Below, one piece after another: positions 46,764 through 56,117 of a stretch of 64,000 bases of DNA. The position numbers were made by a program, and so were the translations under genes. The notes beneath the pieces were generated by a model. The model did no database searches. It had not been told where the DNA came from and saw only the letters and a list, made by a program, of their open reading frames with translations. The stretch covers positions 1,566,277 through 1,630,276 of the forward strand of contig CM074811.1 of NCBI GenBank assembly GCA_037447605.1. The letters run 5' to 3'. Source of the stretch: Zygnema circumcarinatum (taxonomy: Eukaryota > Streptophyta > Zygnematophyceae > Zygnematales > Zygnemataceae). The first letter of the stretch is position 1; each line of letters begins with the position of its first letter.

Positions 46764-48638
46764 GATGAGTAATCCATGGGGTTCTTAATGGATTTCGTCC
46801 CAGAATATTCGTCTGCTGCCGTGCCTACCTGCATTGGAGGACATCACATATTCGGCTGGAAATAGGTTTGTTTTAATAGTCGGGTACGAATGTACAGGGT
46901 CACTAGTTTTGTGACAGTGCGTTATAATGTTTTTACAAGTTTCCGTGGCTTTGAAACTTATAAAAAGAGCTGCTTCTTTCTTCTTCATTCTTGCTGTTGG
47001 ACGAAATTTGCATTTGATGCATTTTTCTTTTTCTTCACGAAAAAAATCTTAAATAAGTTGGTTTTCATAATCGTAAGATGCAACGAGCTGCTCACATGTA
47101 AAAATAGTCGGCGCGCAATTTACTGCAAGATGTAAAGTGGAGCGTTGTTTGTGAACCCTCCTTCTTCCAACCGCCCTTTGGGCCGAACACCATTTGCAGT
47201 CGCTGGTTCACTTACCAATCGTGCTAAAAGAGATTGAAAACGAGCCAAAGAAGCCCAAATTAATGATAAAATACCTGCTCAAAAAGCAGCAGAGCCATCT
47301 CATCCGGTAAATCTATGTTGCGTAGCAGCAGCAGAAAATCAATCAATAGCGTGCGAATAAAACTGCCCTGCGCGCCTTAGCTTCCTCAAACCGCAGTAGT
47401 GAAGACAGTTACGTTTGCCATACATCCTCTGCGGAGAACAAGAGAGACCACAACCCTAAAAACCCTGAAAACAAAATTGTTAACACTAAAAACCCTAAAA
47501 CTTAAACGTGAGACAGCGAGAACAGTCAACCGTTAACAGTGATCCGCATTGTGACCTTGAATTTTCCCTTCACCATGAATGCTTAAAGACCCTACAACAC
47601 CCTGGAACCCTTCTGTGCGTTGACTCCAACCACGTGCCGCGATGCTGCTCACAAGCGCCGGTGCCCGCGACGCTCACCCCTCAGATTTGGAAAAGCGGTT
47701 CCCCTTTGAAGGTCGAACAGCAAAAAAAAACACTCGAATTTCAGATCCTTTTCTTTCCCAGCTCACCGCTCAGCTCCCTCCCCCTAAACTACAACCCTGC
47801 ATCCGCCCCTGCCTGACACCCCCTCGATAAAGTCAGCCACATGCGACATCCCTGGTGCTACAGCAGCCTCCTAAAGTGCTCTTCCAATGCCCGCCTTAGT
47901 TCACTTTTTTACACCTTCCATATGCTCTAAATTTCTAGTCTCTGAGCCAAATTAGGGCAAATCTGCAAGTGGGCGCGCCCTCCCATCAGCTCCTCTACCT
48001 TTAACCCCTTCATAATATAAAAATTCTCTGCGCCATTTTCAAAGGCCGAGGGGGGGGGGAGGGTGGGGGAGGAACAATGTCTATGAAGTGCCCAATATGC
48101 GCCCCACAATTGCCTAGAGCCGACGGATCTAAAAATCCAACGGTGCGTAGAGCTTCAGTCCACAGTGGGCACGTCGCAGCCGTCCGATGGCCTTTCTGCT
48201 TCTATGTCACCCTGGTCCAGTTTAACTGCGAAGGTCAGGACCAACAGCGAATCCCCTCAATAGCCCCCATGGAACCTGTTCCGTACGGCCATTCGCATAC
48301 GACAAAACGATGACGCTTTTCCGGCGGCCGCCCGCCACCGGGGCCTCCGCCGTGGGGTCACGCGTCACGTCACCTAATGTCATATTACGTCACGTCGCGT
48401 CATGTCCCGCATCACCTGTCACGCGTCCGCTACTTCGAAGGAGGCCGCCGGCGGCGGACTGGTCGGCGGCGGCCCTTAAAGCGCCGCCGCCCTCTGCTCC
48501 CTCTGCCTGCCCGCCCTCCCGCCCTCTCTCTCTCCCTGGATCCCTCCCTCCCTCCTCTCCTCATTTTCTCTTCCCCCTCTCCTTCGCAGCAGTAAAAACT
48601 CGTTATCTAGCCCCACGTTTGTTTCTTCCTTGCCGCCA
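46764..48638. other. Intergenic between LTPG2 and LTPG3
   Basis: The left part is AT-rich. Around 47453-47503 are several AACCCTAAAAACCCT telo-box-like words. A G-run lies near 48052-48070, GTACGG occurs near 48283, and a CT-rich tract at about 48530-48590 precedes LTPG3. The frame at 48310-49068 is out of phase with LTPG3 and looks like GC-bias coding noise. No extra gene is supported. Confidence 0.6.
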
Positions 48639-49448
48639 ATGGCAGCTCACCGAGTGCCTCCCCTGGTCCATGCAAAGGCCGCATTCTCACCACTCTGCCG
48701 CACGGCAGTGCCCCTGGTTCTCGCGCTGCTCGCCCTCGGGACTCCCCACGCTTCGGCGCAGTTCCCCAACCCCTTCACCTCCAGTTCCCCCGCCCCCGTC
48801 CCTTCTCCCGCTCCTTCTCCCGACGAAGCGGCGGCTCCTTTCGCCGGCGCGGAGGCGAACTGCACAGCGCAGATCGAGGCCATGGAGGGCGCGTGCAACG
48901 CGTACTTTCAGGGTGACTCCTCAAACTCCTCCGCCGTGGGGGCGTGCTGCGCATCCGTGCTGCTCGCCAACCAGTACCGCTGCCTCTGCAACTACGCCAC
49001 CACGCTCGAGCCGGCTCAAGTCTCAGCACTCGCCACCCGTCTCTGCGGCGTACAAGCCTCCACTTTAGAGCTGCCTGGAAACGGAACCTGCACTATTGCA
49101 GGTACGGGTGGCCCTGCCAGGCAGCGGTGCTAGTGCGAAGGCGAACACGCCATTGAAAACTTGTTTTTTTGCATGCAGGGATGCTCTGAAATCTGGTTGA
49201 ACTCTTTCAGAATTCTGTAGAGACTGATTCTTAGCTTTCCCTTGTTTCCCGCAGTAGCATCACCATCTTCGTCTCCCTCCGGTCCTGCTCCTTCGCCGCC
49301 GTCCCCTTCGATCCCTCCCGGAGACACCACGGGACGGGTAGGCGATACGCCCAACAGCGCGGCGCCACGTGGCAGCTCCACAGGCCTGTATCTGCGCGCA
49401 ATCGCCGGCGTCTTGCTGGTCCATGCAGCGAGGAAAGTCTTCAACTAG
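48639..49448 (+). CDS. GPI-anchored lipid transfer protein (LTPG type), copy 3
   Basis: Two exons, 48639-49101 and 49255-49448, about 218 residues. The ATG at 48639 gives MAAHRVPPLVHAKAAF, then a hydrophobic core (TAVPLVLALLALG) and a cut after ASAQ. The eight-cysteine set is ANCTAQ, EGACNAY, GACCASV, YRCLCNY, TRLCGV and NGTCTI. Exon 2 encodes a Pro/Ser linker with GDTTGRVGDT, also echoed in copy 2 (TRVGDTTEASS), and a C-terminal hydrophobic stretch (LRAIAGVLLVHAARKVFN) that is short and basic at the end, so GPI attachment is less certain than in copies 1 and 2. Same intron position and phase as its neighbours. Confidence 0.9.
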
Positions 49449-49796
49449 TTCTGAACGAGCTCCTGGCGAGCAGATAAACGCTTAGTTTATCGCCGTGGGC
49501 CCCATATTTAGCTTGTACTCGAGCCGGACGGGTCCGCCGTAGAAAATAAGCTCGCTTGTTGAGGGAGGTTGGGCATAGGTTGATATGATTCGTGCAATTT
49601 ACGTAAGCTGGAGAGATTGAGATTATTCTTTGTGAAAAATTACCCAAATCATAATAAATGGCATTCAGCTGTTAGATATGCTGAGCTCCATTCTCTTATG
49701 CTTGCTGCTGTTGCTCCCTGTCGGTGGTCGAAAAGCCATGCCTGCATCTACCCTTCCATCTGAATGGTCAGGTTTTCATGAAAGGGAACGACGATA
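49449..49796. other. 3' flank of LTPG3 up to the retrotransposon
   Basis: Contains the LTPG3 3' UTR, with ATAATAAAT near 49650 as a possible polyadenylation signal. No gene is seen. Confidence 0.55.
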
Positions 49797-49801
49797 GCAG
49801 C
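49797..49801. repeat. Target-site duplication, left copy (GCAGC)
   Basis: GCAGC directly precedes the left LTR and recurs at 54914-54918 directly after the right LTR. A 5-bp duplication is typical for Ty1/copia integration. Confidence 0.85.
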
Positions 49802-50118
49802 TATTGAAAAAGACGGAGTGGACATTGTACGATCACAAGTGAGGACAGAGAGAGTTGACACAAAAAGAAAGATGTGTTATTAACGTGGTGAAGTGTACAA
49901 TGTCCTAATCTGTTTTATATACATTGCGGCTAGAGCTACGCGACAAAAGAGTGTGGAACTAGCCTGAGCAAGGGCGGCCGGGTGTGAAGCACACAGCCGC
50001 AAAGGTACAACTAAACTAACAGAAAGGAACAAGCTAAAAGCACAGCCAGGTGTAAGTACACGTGGCTGGGAAAACGACAAAATAGTACGACAAAACTGAG
50101 AATGTCGGATTCTCAACA
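49802..50118 (-). repeat. 3' LTR of the copia element
   Basis: 317 bp, matching 54597-54913 with three substitutions seen by eye (near 49973 and 50023-50025). On the element's sense strand it starts TGTTGAGAATCC and ends TTTTTCAATA. A minus-strand TATATAAA lies at about 49913-49921, a likely promoter TATA box. Confidence 0.93.
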
Positions 50119-50127
50119 CTCCCTCTC
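50119..50127 (-). other. Polypurine tract of the copia element
   Basis: On the sense strand GAGAGGGAG abuts the 3' LTR start TGTTGAG, the expected position for priming plus-strand synthesis. Confidence 0.75.
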
Positions 50128-50165
50128 ATTCGAAAGTGTGGAGTCCGGCAGAAGAGCGGTGAAGC

Positions 50166-53100
50166 TCAAAAGCTGGCCGATGTAAGGCCTTGGTAAGAAA
50201 ATACGTGATGCATGCGGTAGAGACATTCGAAGGGAAGGTAAGTGCAAATACTTCGATACTTGTCGGAGTGAAGTGGAGGCTGTATGCTAAGAATGTGTTT
50301 GGTGATTGATGGTGCCTGCCGAGGGTTTTGCATGAGGGCAAGGGCACCTTGAGAGTCCGTGAAGACGGTGGTAGCGTGAGGGGGAGGAAAGGTGAGGTTG
50401 GAGAGGAGGGATCGGAGCCAAACAGCCTCTTTGGCAGCAGTGGAGGCGGCCATATACTCTGCTTCAGTGGAGGATGTGGCCACTGTAGGCTGCTTCCGAG
50501 AGGACCATGAAATAAGGCCACTGCCCAGAGAAAAACACGAGCCAGTAACCGAACGCCGTGTGTCGGGGTCACTGCCCCAGTCAGAGTCACAATAGCCAAC
50601 GAGGGTGGGGGAGCCAGAGGAAAAGGTAAGGCTCAGGGTCTTGGTGCCCTGAAGGTAACGAAGGACACGCTTGGCAGCGCTGAAGTGAGCAGAAGAGGGG
50701 CGGTGAAGGTATTGGCTGAGCTGCCCGACGGCGGCAGCTAGGTCGGGCCGAGTACACAGCATTGCATACATAAGGGATCCCACGATGGATCGGTAAGTGG
50801 CATGCTCCGTGGGGTCGGGGGAGCCAGCCACAAGGGAGGTAAGATGAATGTGGGCGTCCAGGGGGGTGGAGATGGGGTTGCAAGCGGCCATCCCAAATCG
50901 GTCAAGGAGATCGGAAACATACTTTTCCTGACTGAGGTGCAGGGTCCGAGCAGCCCGATCGCGAATGACGTGAATCCCGAGACACCATTGCAGTTCGCCG
51001 AGGTCCGTCATGTCAAAATGGCTGCGAAGGAGCTTTTTGACATCCGAAATGGGGGAAAGGGAGGGACCACAGATAATTAAGTCATCAACGTAAACGGCAA
51101 GGATGGGAGGGTCTGACCGTGGCCACGAAGATAGATGCTGAAATCGGCGTCGATACGAGTGAAGCCGCTGGCAAGGAGGACAGCATCCAAAGTGCGGTTC
51201 CAGACGCGTGGTGCTTGCCGGAGGCCATAGATGGATTTGTTGAGGCGACAGAAGAGGTGTTCGGTGCCGGGAGTGACATACCCGTCGGGTTGGCGCATAA
51301 AAATCGTTTCTTGAAGGTCCCCGTAGAGGAAGGCGGTTTTGACATCCATCCGTGAATTTCCCACCGTGGAGTGGCGGAGGAGGGCAAGGAGGAGCGAATG
51401 AGGTGAATTTGGCCACCGGGCATAAGTTTCGTGAAGTTTATGCCTTCGAGCCGAGAGAACCCCTTGGCTACAAAACGGGCTTTGTAGCGGTCAACCGAGC
51501 CGTCGGATTTTTGTTTGATTTTAAAGACCCATTTAGAGCCGATGGCGCGACGGCCGGGTGGAAGGGGGACAAGGTCCCACGTGTTGTTTTTTTGAAGGGA
51601 GAGGAATTCAGCATCAGCGGCAGCTTTCCAGAGGGCTGCGTCAGGGGTGCGAAGGGCGGAACCAAAAGTAGGGGGGGCAGACGAGGAGGCGATGAAGGCC
51701 ATGGCGGAGGAAAGGAGGGCATGGGCGGCAGTGTCGATAAGTTTCCACGTGGGTCGCCGATCGCGAGTGCCGTGGCGGGGGGCAGGGCCGGGGGGAACCG
51801 GAGGGGAGAGTGCCGGAGGGCGGGGTGGCGGGGAGGCCACGACGGGTGAAGGGGGAGGGGAGTTGGGGAGGCCGGGAGAAGGCGCGAGGGGGGAAAAAGG
51901 AGGGGGGGGGGGGTTTGTACGCAGAGGGGAGGGTTCCGCGTCCGGCTCGGGTGAGGTTGAAAGCTCCCTCTGAACAGGAGGGGTAGGGTCGAGCAGAGAG
52001 GACGAGGGGGAGGGGGGGGGAGCGGGGGGAGGAGGGTCGACGGAGGGGGACGCGGGGGCACCGAAGGGAGGGGAAGAGGGAGCGGCGACCGGGGGGGGGA
52101 CAAAAGGAATGTCGGCGGCCAATGGGGGAGCGGCCGCGGGGGGGGGAGGTGAATGATATCCCACGGTCACGTAGGTGGGGGAATCGTACGGCGCAAGATT
52201 GGAATTCGACGGGGAGGAAGTCGGCGGGTGTACGGCAGTGGTCGGTGACGAATGAAGTCGCGCGACGAGAGGAGCCTCATTAAATGCGACCGCCAGCCGA
52301 AGCACGATGCGATTTGTCGCGACAACACCAAATAACACGACAGCTTTGGACGCGGAGCGCCAGAGCTGCCAAAAATGCCGCTGCACGCCCGCTGTCCCCA
52401 TTTGCCGACGACCGGACGCAGGATCTTTTGTACCGTGCCTCGCAGCCCAAAGATAACACGGAGGTGGGAGACGAGGGCTTGCCGCCCGCCGTGCCCTCAA
52501 GGAGTGTCAGAGGCTGGCAGAGGTGGGAGAAAGGTTCCGAAGGTAAGTGGCCGTGGAGATGGCTTCCGCCCAGAAGGCCATAGGGAGGTCGGCAAAATGG
52601 AGCATAGAGCGAGCAATGTCAAGAATGGTGCGGTTAAAGCGCTCGACGACTCCATTTTGCTGAGGGGTGTAGGGAGCGGTAGTCTGATGAGTGATACCGT
52701 GAAGGCGAAGGTATTTGGAGAAGGCGTTGGACATAAACTCGCCGCCGTTGTCAATGCGGAGGGTCTTGATGCGGCGGCCGAGAAGGGTCTCTGCATTGGC
52801 TTTGAACTCTTGGAAGCGGGAGAAAACGTCAGACTTGTGAGCGATGGGAAAGACATGGGAAAAGTGAGTCGCTTGGTCAATAAACGTAACAAAATATGAT
52901 GCGCCACCGAGGCTAACATCGCGCATGGGGCCACAGACATCAGAATGAATGAGTGCCAGAGGCTCAGAGACAAGGGTGGAGCTTGAGGGAAAAGGCAATC
53001 TGGTCATTTTTCCTTGAATACAGCCGGAACAAAAAGCTAACTTCTCGGTAGAGAAGGAGTCTGCTTCCAACACTAAGCCCCGCCGAGTTCCGAGGTCGCC

Positions 53101-53789
53101 AAAGAAGGTGGCCAAACCCGAGATGCCACCGAAAGCAAAGGTGCGGGGGGTCAAGCAGGTGAGCATGTGGGCTGCCTGAGGCCGCGAAAAGAGGTAAGGG
53201 AAAAACAAGCGTCGGTTTTGGCGGCCGGGTGTTCCCCACTACAAAATTCTCCTGGGTGAAGAAAGTGACCTATCCGCCTAAAAAAGGGTCGAATGCCTAG
53301 GATGAGGATGGAGGCTAACAAAATGAGATTCTTCGGGCGAGGCTATCCACTGTAGACGTCGGCGATGAAGCGCCGCCGTCAATTAGAGTGGAACTCAATG
53401 CATTACGCGCGGGCGCTAAGGAGCCGCCGTCCCCAAGAAATGGTCATGGGGAGAGGGAGGGGAGAGAGCCGAGAGAACCAGTCACGACGAAAAGTTAGAT
53501 GATGGGAGGCACCCGAGTCAATAAGCCAAGTGGAGTCAGGGAGAGAAGGGTCATACCCAAAAGGGTCCGCGGCCAGAAAGGCGTGACCGAACTCGGGAGC
53601 ACCATAGACGACACCCGGGGTGGGAGGCGGGCCGGCCGGGGGGGGGAAGCCGGGGTGAAGAGAGGGGTGTACGGCGGGCGGCGGCGGCGGGACCAAGGGA
53701 GCGGAAGGGAACGCGAGGGAGGGTGCCGCCGCAGCCGACGACAAAGTTCGGGGACCGTAATCGGCAGGGGCTAAATCGGAGGGCGTCAT
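50166..53789 (-). pseudogene. pol: copia pol region (PR-INT-RT-RNaseH), frame-disrupted
   Basis: Recognisable segments lie in different minus frames: 53789-53403 (protease), 53208-52507 (integrase), 52500-51400 and 51364-51077 (Pro-rich spacer and first half of RT), and 51090-50290 (YVDD half of RT and RNase H). The RNase H end shifts again near 50290, after SITKH, where copia proteins usually continue with an I-D-x-x-Y-H-F segment. Catalytic motifs DSGA, D-D-E and YVDD remain visible. Mononucleotide G/C runs flank several shifts. Confidence 0.85.
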
Positions 53790-53846
53790 GAGTTTTACGC
53801 GCCGGGCAGAGGTATCGGGACGGAGCGCGGCAAGTAAAGTCGGGCG

Positions 53847-54620
53847 CTACCTCTTTTGGCCGAGCGGACAAATTGTCCTTACGTATTCAAATACCTTGCA
53901 ATATCGACAAAAAAGGCCGCCAGGAGATTTGGACGGTGGAGGACCAGAGCCGAAGAGCGCGGACGCGTGGGAGGATCTGGAGGGGGTGGAATCTTTTTCC
54001 TCCTCGTTCAAAAGAAGGTCGGTCAGATCAGCGACGGTTAGTGAGATCGAGGCAGCATCAATGGACGAGATGAAAGACCGGAAAGAGTCGGGCAGACCGC
54101 CCAAGAGATTACAGATGATCTCGTCATCATGAACTATGCAATCAATGCTGCGAAGCCGTCTAGCAAAAGATTTGACTCGGTCAGTATAAGTCAGCATGGT
54201 TTCAGAAGATTCCTTTACGCAGTTAGTGAAGGCGCGCCGTAAGCGGAGCTTGTGAGACCACTTCCGAGGTTCGTACGCATTGGTCAGAAGAGTCCAAGCG
54301 TCGTGGGAGGAGGTGGCATCACGGATGTGCCCGATTAAACTGCGTTGAATGCCGAGCGTGATACGGACAAACGCCTTCTTGTCGCGTTTTGTCCAATCAG
54401 CGATCTCCTTCGTGCGTGCAGCCAAGGCGGCCGCGTCGACGGTGGAGGCAAGTGGCAAAGGACAGATCTCTGAACCAATAACGACAGACCACAGATTCTC
54501 TTCCTCAAAAAGCTGCTGGCACTGAAACTTCCAGTCGTGCCAGTTTGTCCCATCAAATTTTTCAAGCGCATTTGAGGCATGAGTGGGCCCATAACCTATT
54601 GAAAAAGACGGAGTGGACAT
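53847..54620 (-). CDS. gag: copia Gag protein
   Basis: About 257 residues from ATG 54620, inside the 5' LTR, to a stop at 53847. The family pattern is KFDGTNWHDWKFQCQQLFEE, AWTLLTNAYEPR, MLTYTDRVKSFARRL and ICNLLGGLPDSFRSF, as in UBN2/retrotran_gag capsid proteins. The C-terminal zinc knuckle reads CRYCKVFEYVRTIC, where the usual His of CX2CX4HX4C is Tyr, so it is probably defective. The first eight codons lie in the LTR and the next five overlap the primer-binding site. The stop just after the knuckle separates gag from the protease frame. Confidence 0.8.
   Translation of the reverse strand: MSTPSFSIGYGPTHASNALEKFDGTNWHDWKFQCQQLFEEENLWSVVIGSEICPLPLASTVDAAALAARTKEIADWTKRDKKAFVRITLGIQRSLIGHIRDATSSHDAWTLLTNAYEPRKWSHKLRLRRAFTNCVKESSETMLTYTDRVKSFARRLRSIDCIVHDDEIICNLLGGLPDSFRSFISSIDAASISLTVADLTDLLLNEEEKDSTPSRSSHASALFGSGPPPSKSPGGLFCRYCKVFEYVRTICPLGQKR
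54583..54596 (-). other. Primer-binding site matching the anticodon arm of initiator Met tRNA
   Basis: Directly next to the 5' LTR the sense strand reads GGTTATGGGCCCAC, complementary to the anticodon-arm sequence of plant initiator tRNA-Met as I recall it (GUGGGCCCAUAACC). This is the half-tRNA priming mode known for Drosophila copia, yeast Ty5 and Volvox Osser, not the 3'-end priming of most plant copia elements. Confidence 0.75.
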
Positions 54621-54913
54621 TGTACGATCACAAGTGAGGACAGAGAGAGTTGACACAAAAAGAAAGATGTGTTATTAACGTGGTGAAGTGTACAATGTCC
54701 TAATCTGTTTTATATACATTGCGGCTAGAGCTACGCGACAAAAGAGTGTGGAACTAGCCTGAGCAAGGGCGGTCGGGTGTGAAGCACACAGCCGCAAAGG
54801 TACAACTAAACTAACAGAAAAGTACAAGCTAAAAGCACAGCCAGGTGTAAGTACACGTGGCTGGGAAAACGACAAAATAGTACGACAAAACTGAGAATGT
54901 CGGATTCTCAACA
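54597..54913 (-). repeat. 5' LTR of the copia element
   Basis: 317 bp, 99% identical to 49802-50118, followed by GCAGC. It contains the gag start codon (54620-54618) near its U5 end. Confidence 0.93.
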
Positions 54914-54918
54914 GCAGC
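54914..54918. repeat. Target-site duplication, right copy (GCAGC)
   Basis: Identical to 49797-49801; supports single-event insertion of the copia element. Confidence 0.85.
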
Positions 54919-56117
54919 ATCCTCAACCCCATTCCAAAGATGTTCCAATTCAAATGTAGGTCCTCATGAGATCTTATGAATGTCAAGAAAGCTCAACATC
55001 TAGAGTTCCATAAACTCTTAACAAAACAGAGTGTTGCAAACAATTGCGCCTGCCTGGCTGGCCAGCCGATGGCTGCCATTAGGCCATGCCGTCCTTTCCC
55101 CAGCGACCCATTCATTCGTGTCCATGGCGAACGGCGCTGCCATCGCTCAACCAGCGCCTCCTGGCGCGCATGCCAACCGTTGGCGCATGCTTGGGAGAAA
55201 ACTGGGCCGAACGACTTTAGACTAGCGACGGTACCGCAGGGAAAATATCCACACGATACATACGATACACTACGATACGCTATTGCAATACGATACGATA
55301 CGATATTATATTAAAGCCGCACCTCCCGCGACCGGCCCCGGTAAGAGCACCCGTGACCGAATCCAACGGACGAAAACGTGCCACGTAAATGCAACTTTAT
55401 GCCAGCGTGGCAGTTTTTTGTCGCTAGTGCCGACCTGTCGTTCCTCCATGTGTTCCAGTTAGAAGTAATTTGATTCGACATGGAGCGCGCCAACGTAACG
55501 GTAACTGTGCGCATAGAATGGGCACCTTAGAGTCCCTGGCTATGGCTTCCCTTCCGCCAGAGAGCGTTCGAGGGAAGGAAGCTCTCGCGTCTGCCTAATG
55601 GCGGGCGAGGGCGCTTCAGTGCGTGCTTTCTGAGATAATTTGAGTCTGGTATGTCTGCCGCTTGCTTGATTTTTTAATGAGTGGAACGGTTTCACTTCTG
55701 CAGGCCGTGAGCTTTCCGAAAATGCGGCGTATCTGTTGAGGATAAAAGTCTTTTTTTGGTTTCAGGCCGTCGTTTTTTCTCAGAGTGTTTGTTTATCCAT
55801 CTATTCCTGCAGGCAAGGGCATTCTGGACATGTCTGCTTGCTGTTGCAGACTGTTGTGAGGCAAATTTCGGCGTTCTTCACGCCTTTCGGATGTCTCCTG
55901 CTTAGGGATGCTACTGCTGTTTGCTATGGGATACATGTGGTTTCTGGAATAGGAGGAAGTAGCTGCAGGTGCAGTGTATGTTCATGATTCGCACCTTTGT
56001 CTGCTTAAGCAATTCTCAGAGAGAATTGACAGAGTTTATTTTGCGCTCCTTGAGCAGGTTTTGGAAGGCTGCATTTCTCATCTCCCATAGGCGAGACTTG
56101 AGAGTGCAACCCCCCCT
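54919..56117. other. Intergenic upstream of the coiled-coil gene
   Basis: No gene is seen. ACGATAC/GATACGATAC tandem words lie at 55254-55312, resembling blocks at 35925-35985 and 60130-60380. The frames at 54976-55314 and 55736-55987 have no family features. TGCAGG words at 55702, 55808 and 55965 suggest possible unmapped 5' UTR introns. Confidence 0.5.
55254..55312. repeat. CGATAC simple repeat
   Basis: About nine short units of ACGATAC or CGATA are separated by a few bases. The same word family builds the 25-bp minisatellites at 60171 and 63514. Confidence 0.6.

Larger units (their letters stand above)
49802..54913 (-). mobile_element. Ty1/copia LTR retrotransposon, structurally complete, ORFs broken
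   Basis: A 5,112-bp element read on the minus strand in copia order: gag (54620-53847), protease with WLIDSGASHHLT (about 53500), integrase (53208-52507: CSGCIQGK, IHSDVCGPM, IDNGGEF, NGVVERFNRT), a Pro-rich spacer, reverse transcriptase (51800-51000: WKAAADAEFLSLQKNNTWDL, KWVFKIKQ, DVKTAFLYGDL, SIYGLRQAPRVW, YVDDLIICG) and RNase H (SDWGSDPDTRRSVTGSCF, SSTEAEYMA). It has 317-bp LTRs, a primer-binding site, a purine tract and a GCAGC target duplication. At least three frame changes interrupt pol, some beside long G/C runs such as 51902-51910 and 52010-52020. LTR identity of about 99% indicates recent insertion. Internal integrity suggests a copy inactive on its own, unless the breaks are assembly errors. 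Confidence 0.93.

Noticed and set aside
47453-47503. Possible interstitial telomere (AACCCTAAAAACCCT words)
   Set aside because: Only a few imperfect spaced units; more consistent with telo-box words or simple A/C-rich sequence.
48310-49068. 252-codon plus-strand frame over LTPG3
   Set aside because: Pro/Ser/Arg-rich and out of phase with the eight-cysteine domain in the overlapping frame.
51352-51973. Gly-rich plus-strand frames inside the retrotransposon
   Set aside because: Complement of the Pro-rich spacer of copia pol; not genes.
49805-54913. LTR starting at TGAAAA (314 bp) with canonical TG...CA ends
   Set aside because: That boundary gives flanks GCTAT and GCAGC, which do not match. 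Extending three bases yields matching GCAGC duplications and places the PBS directly at the LTR edge.
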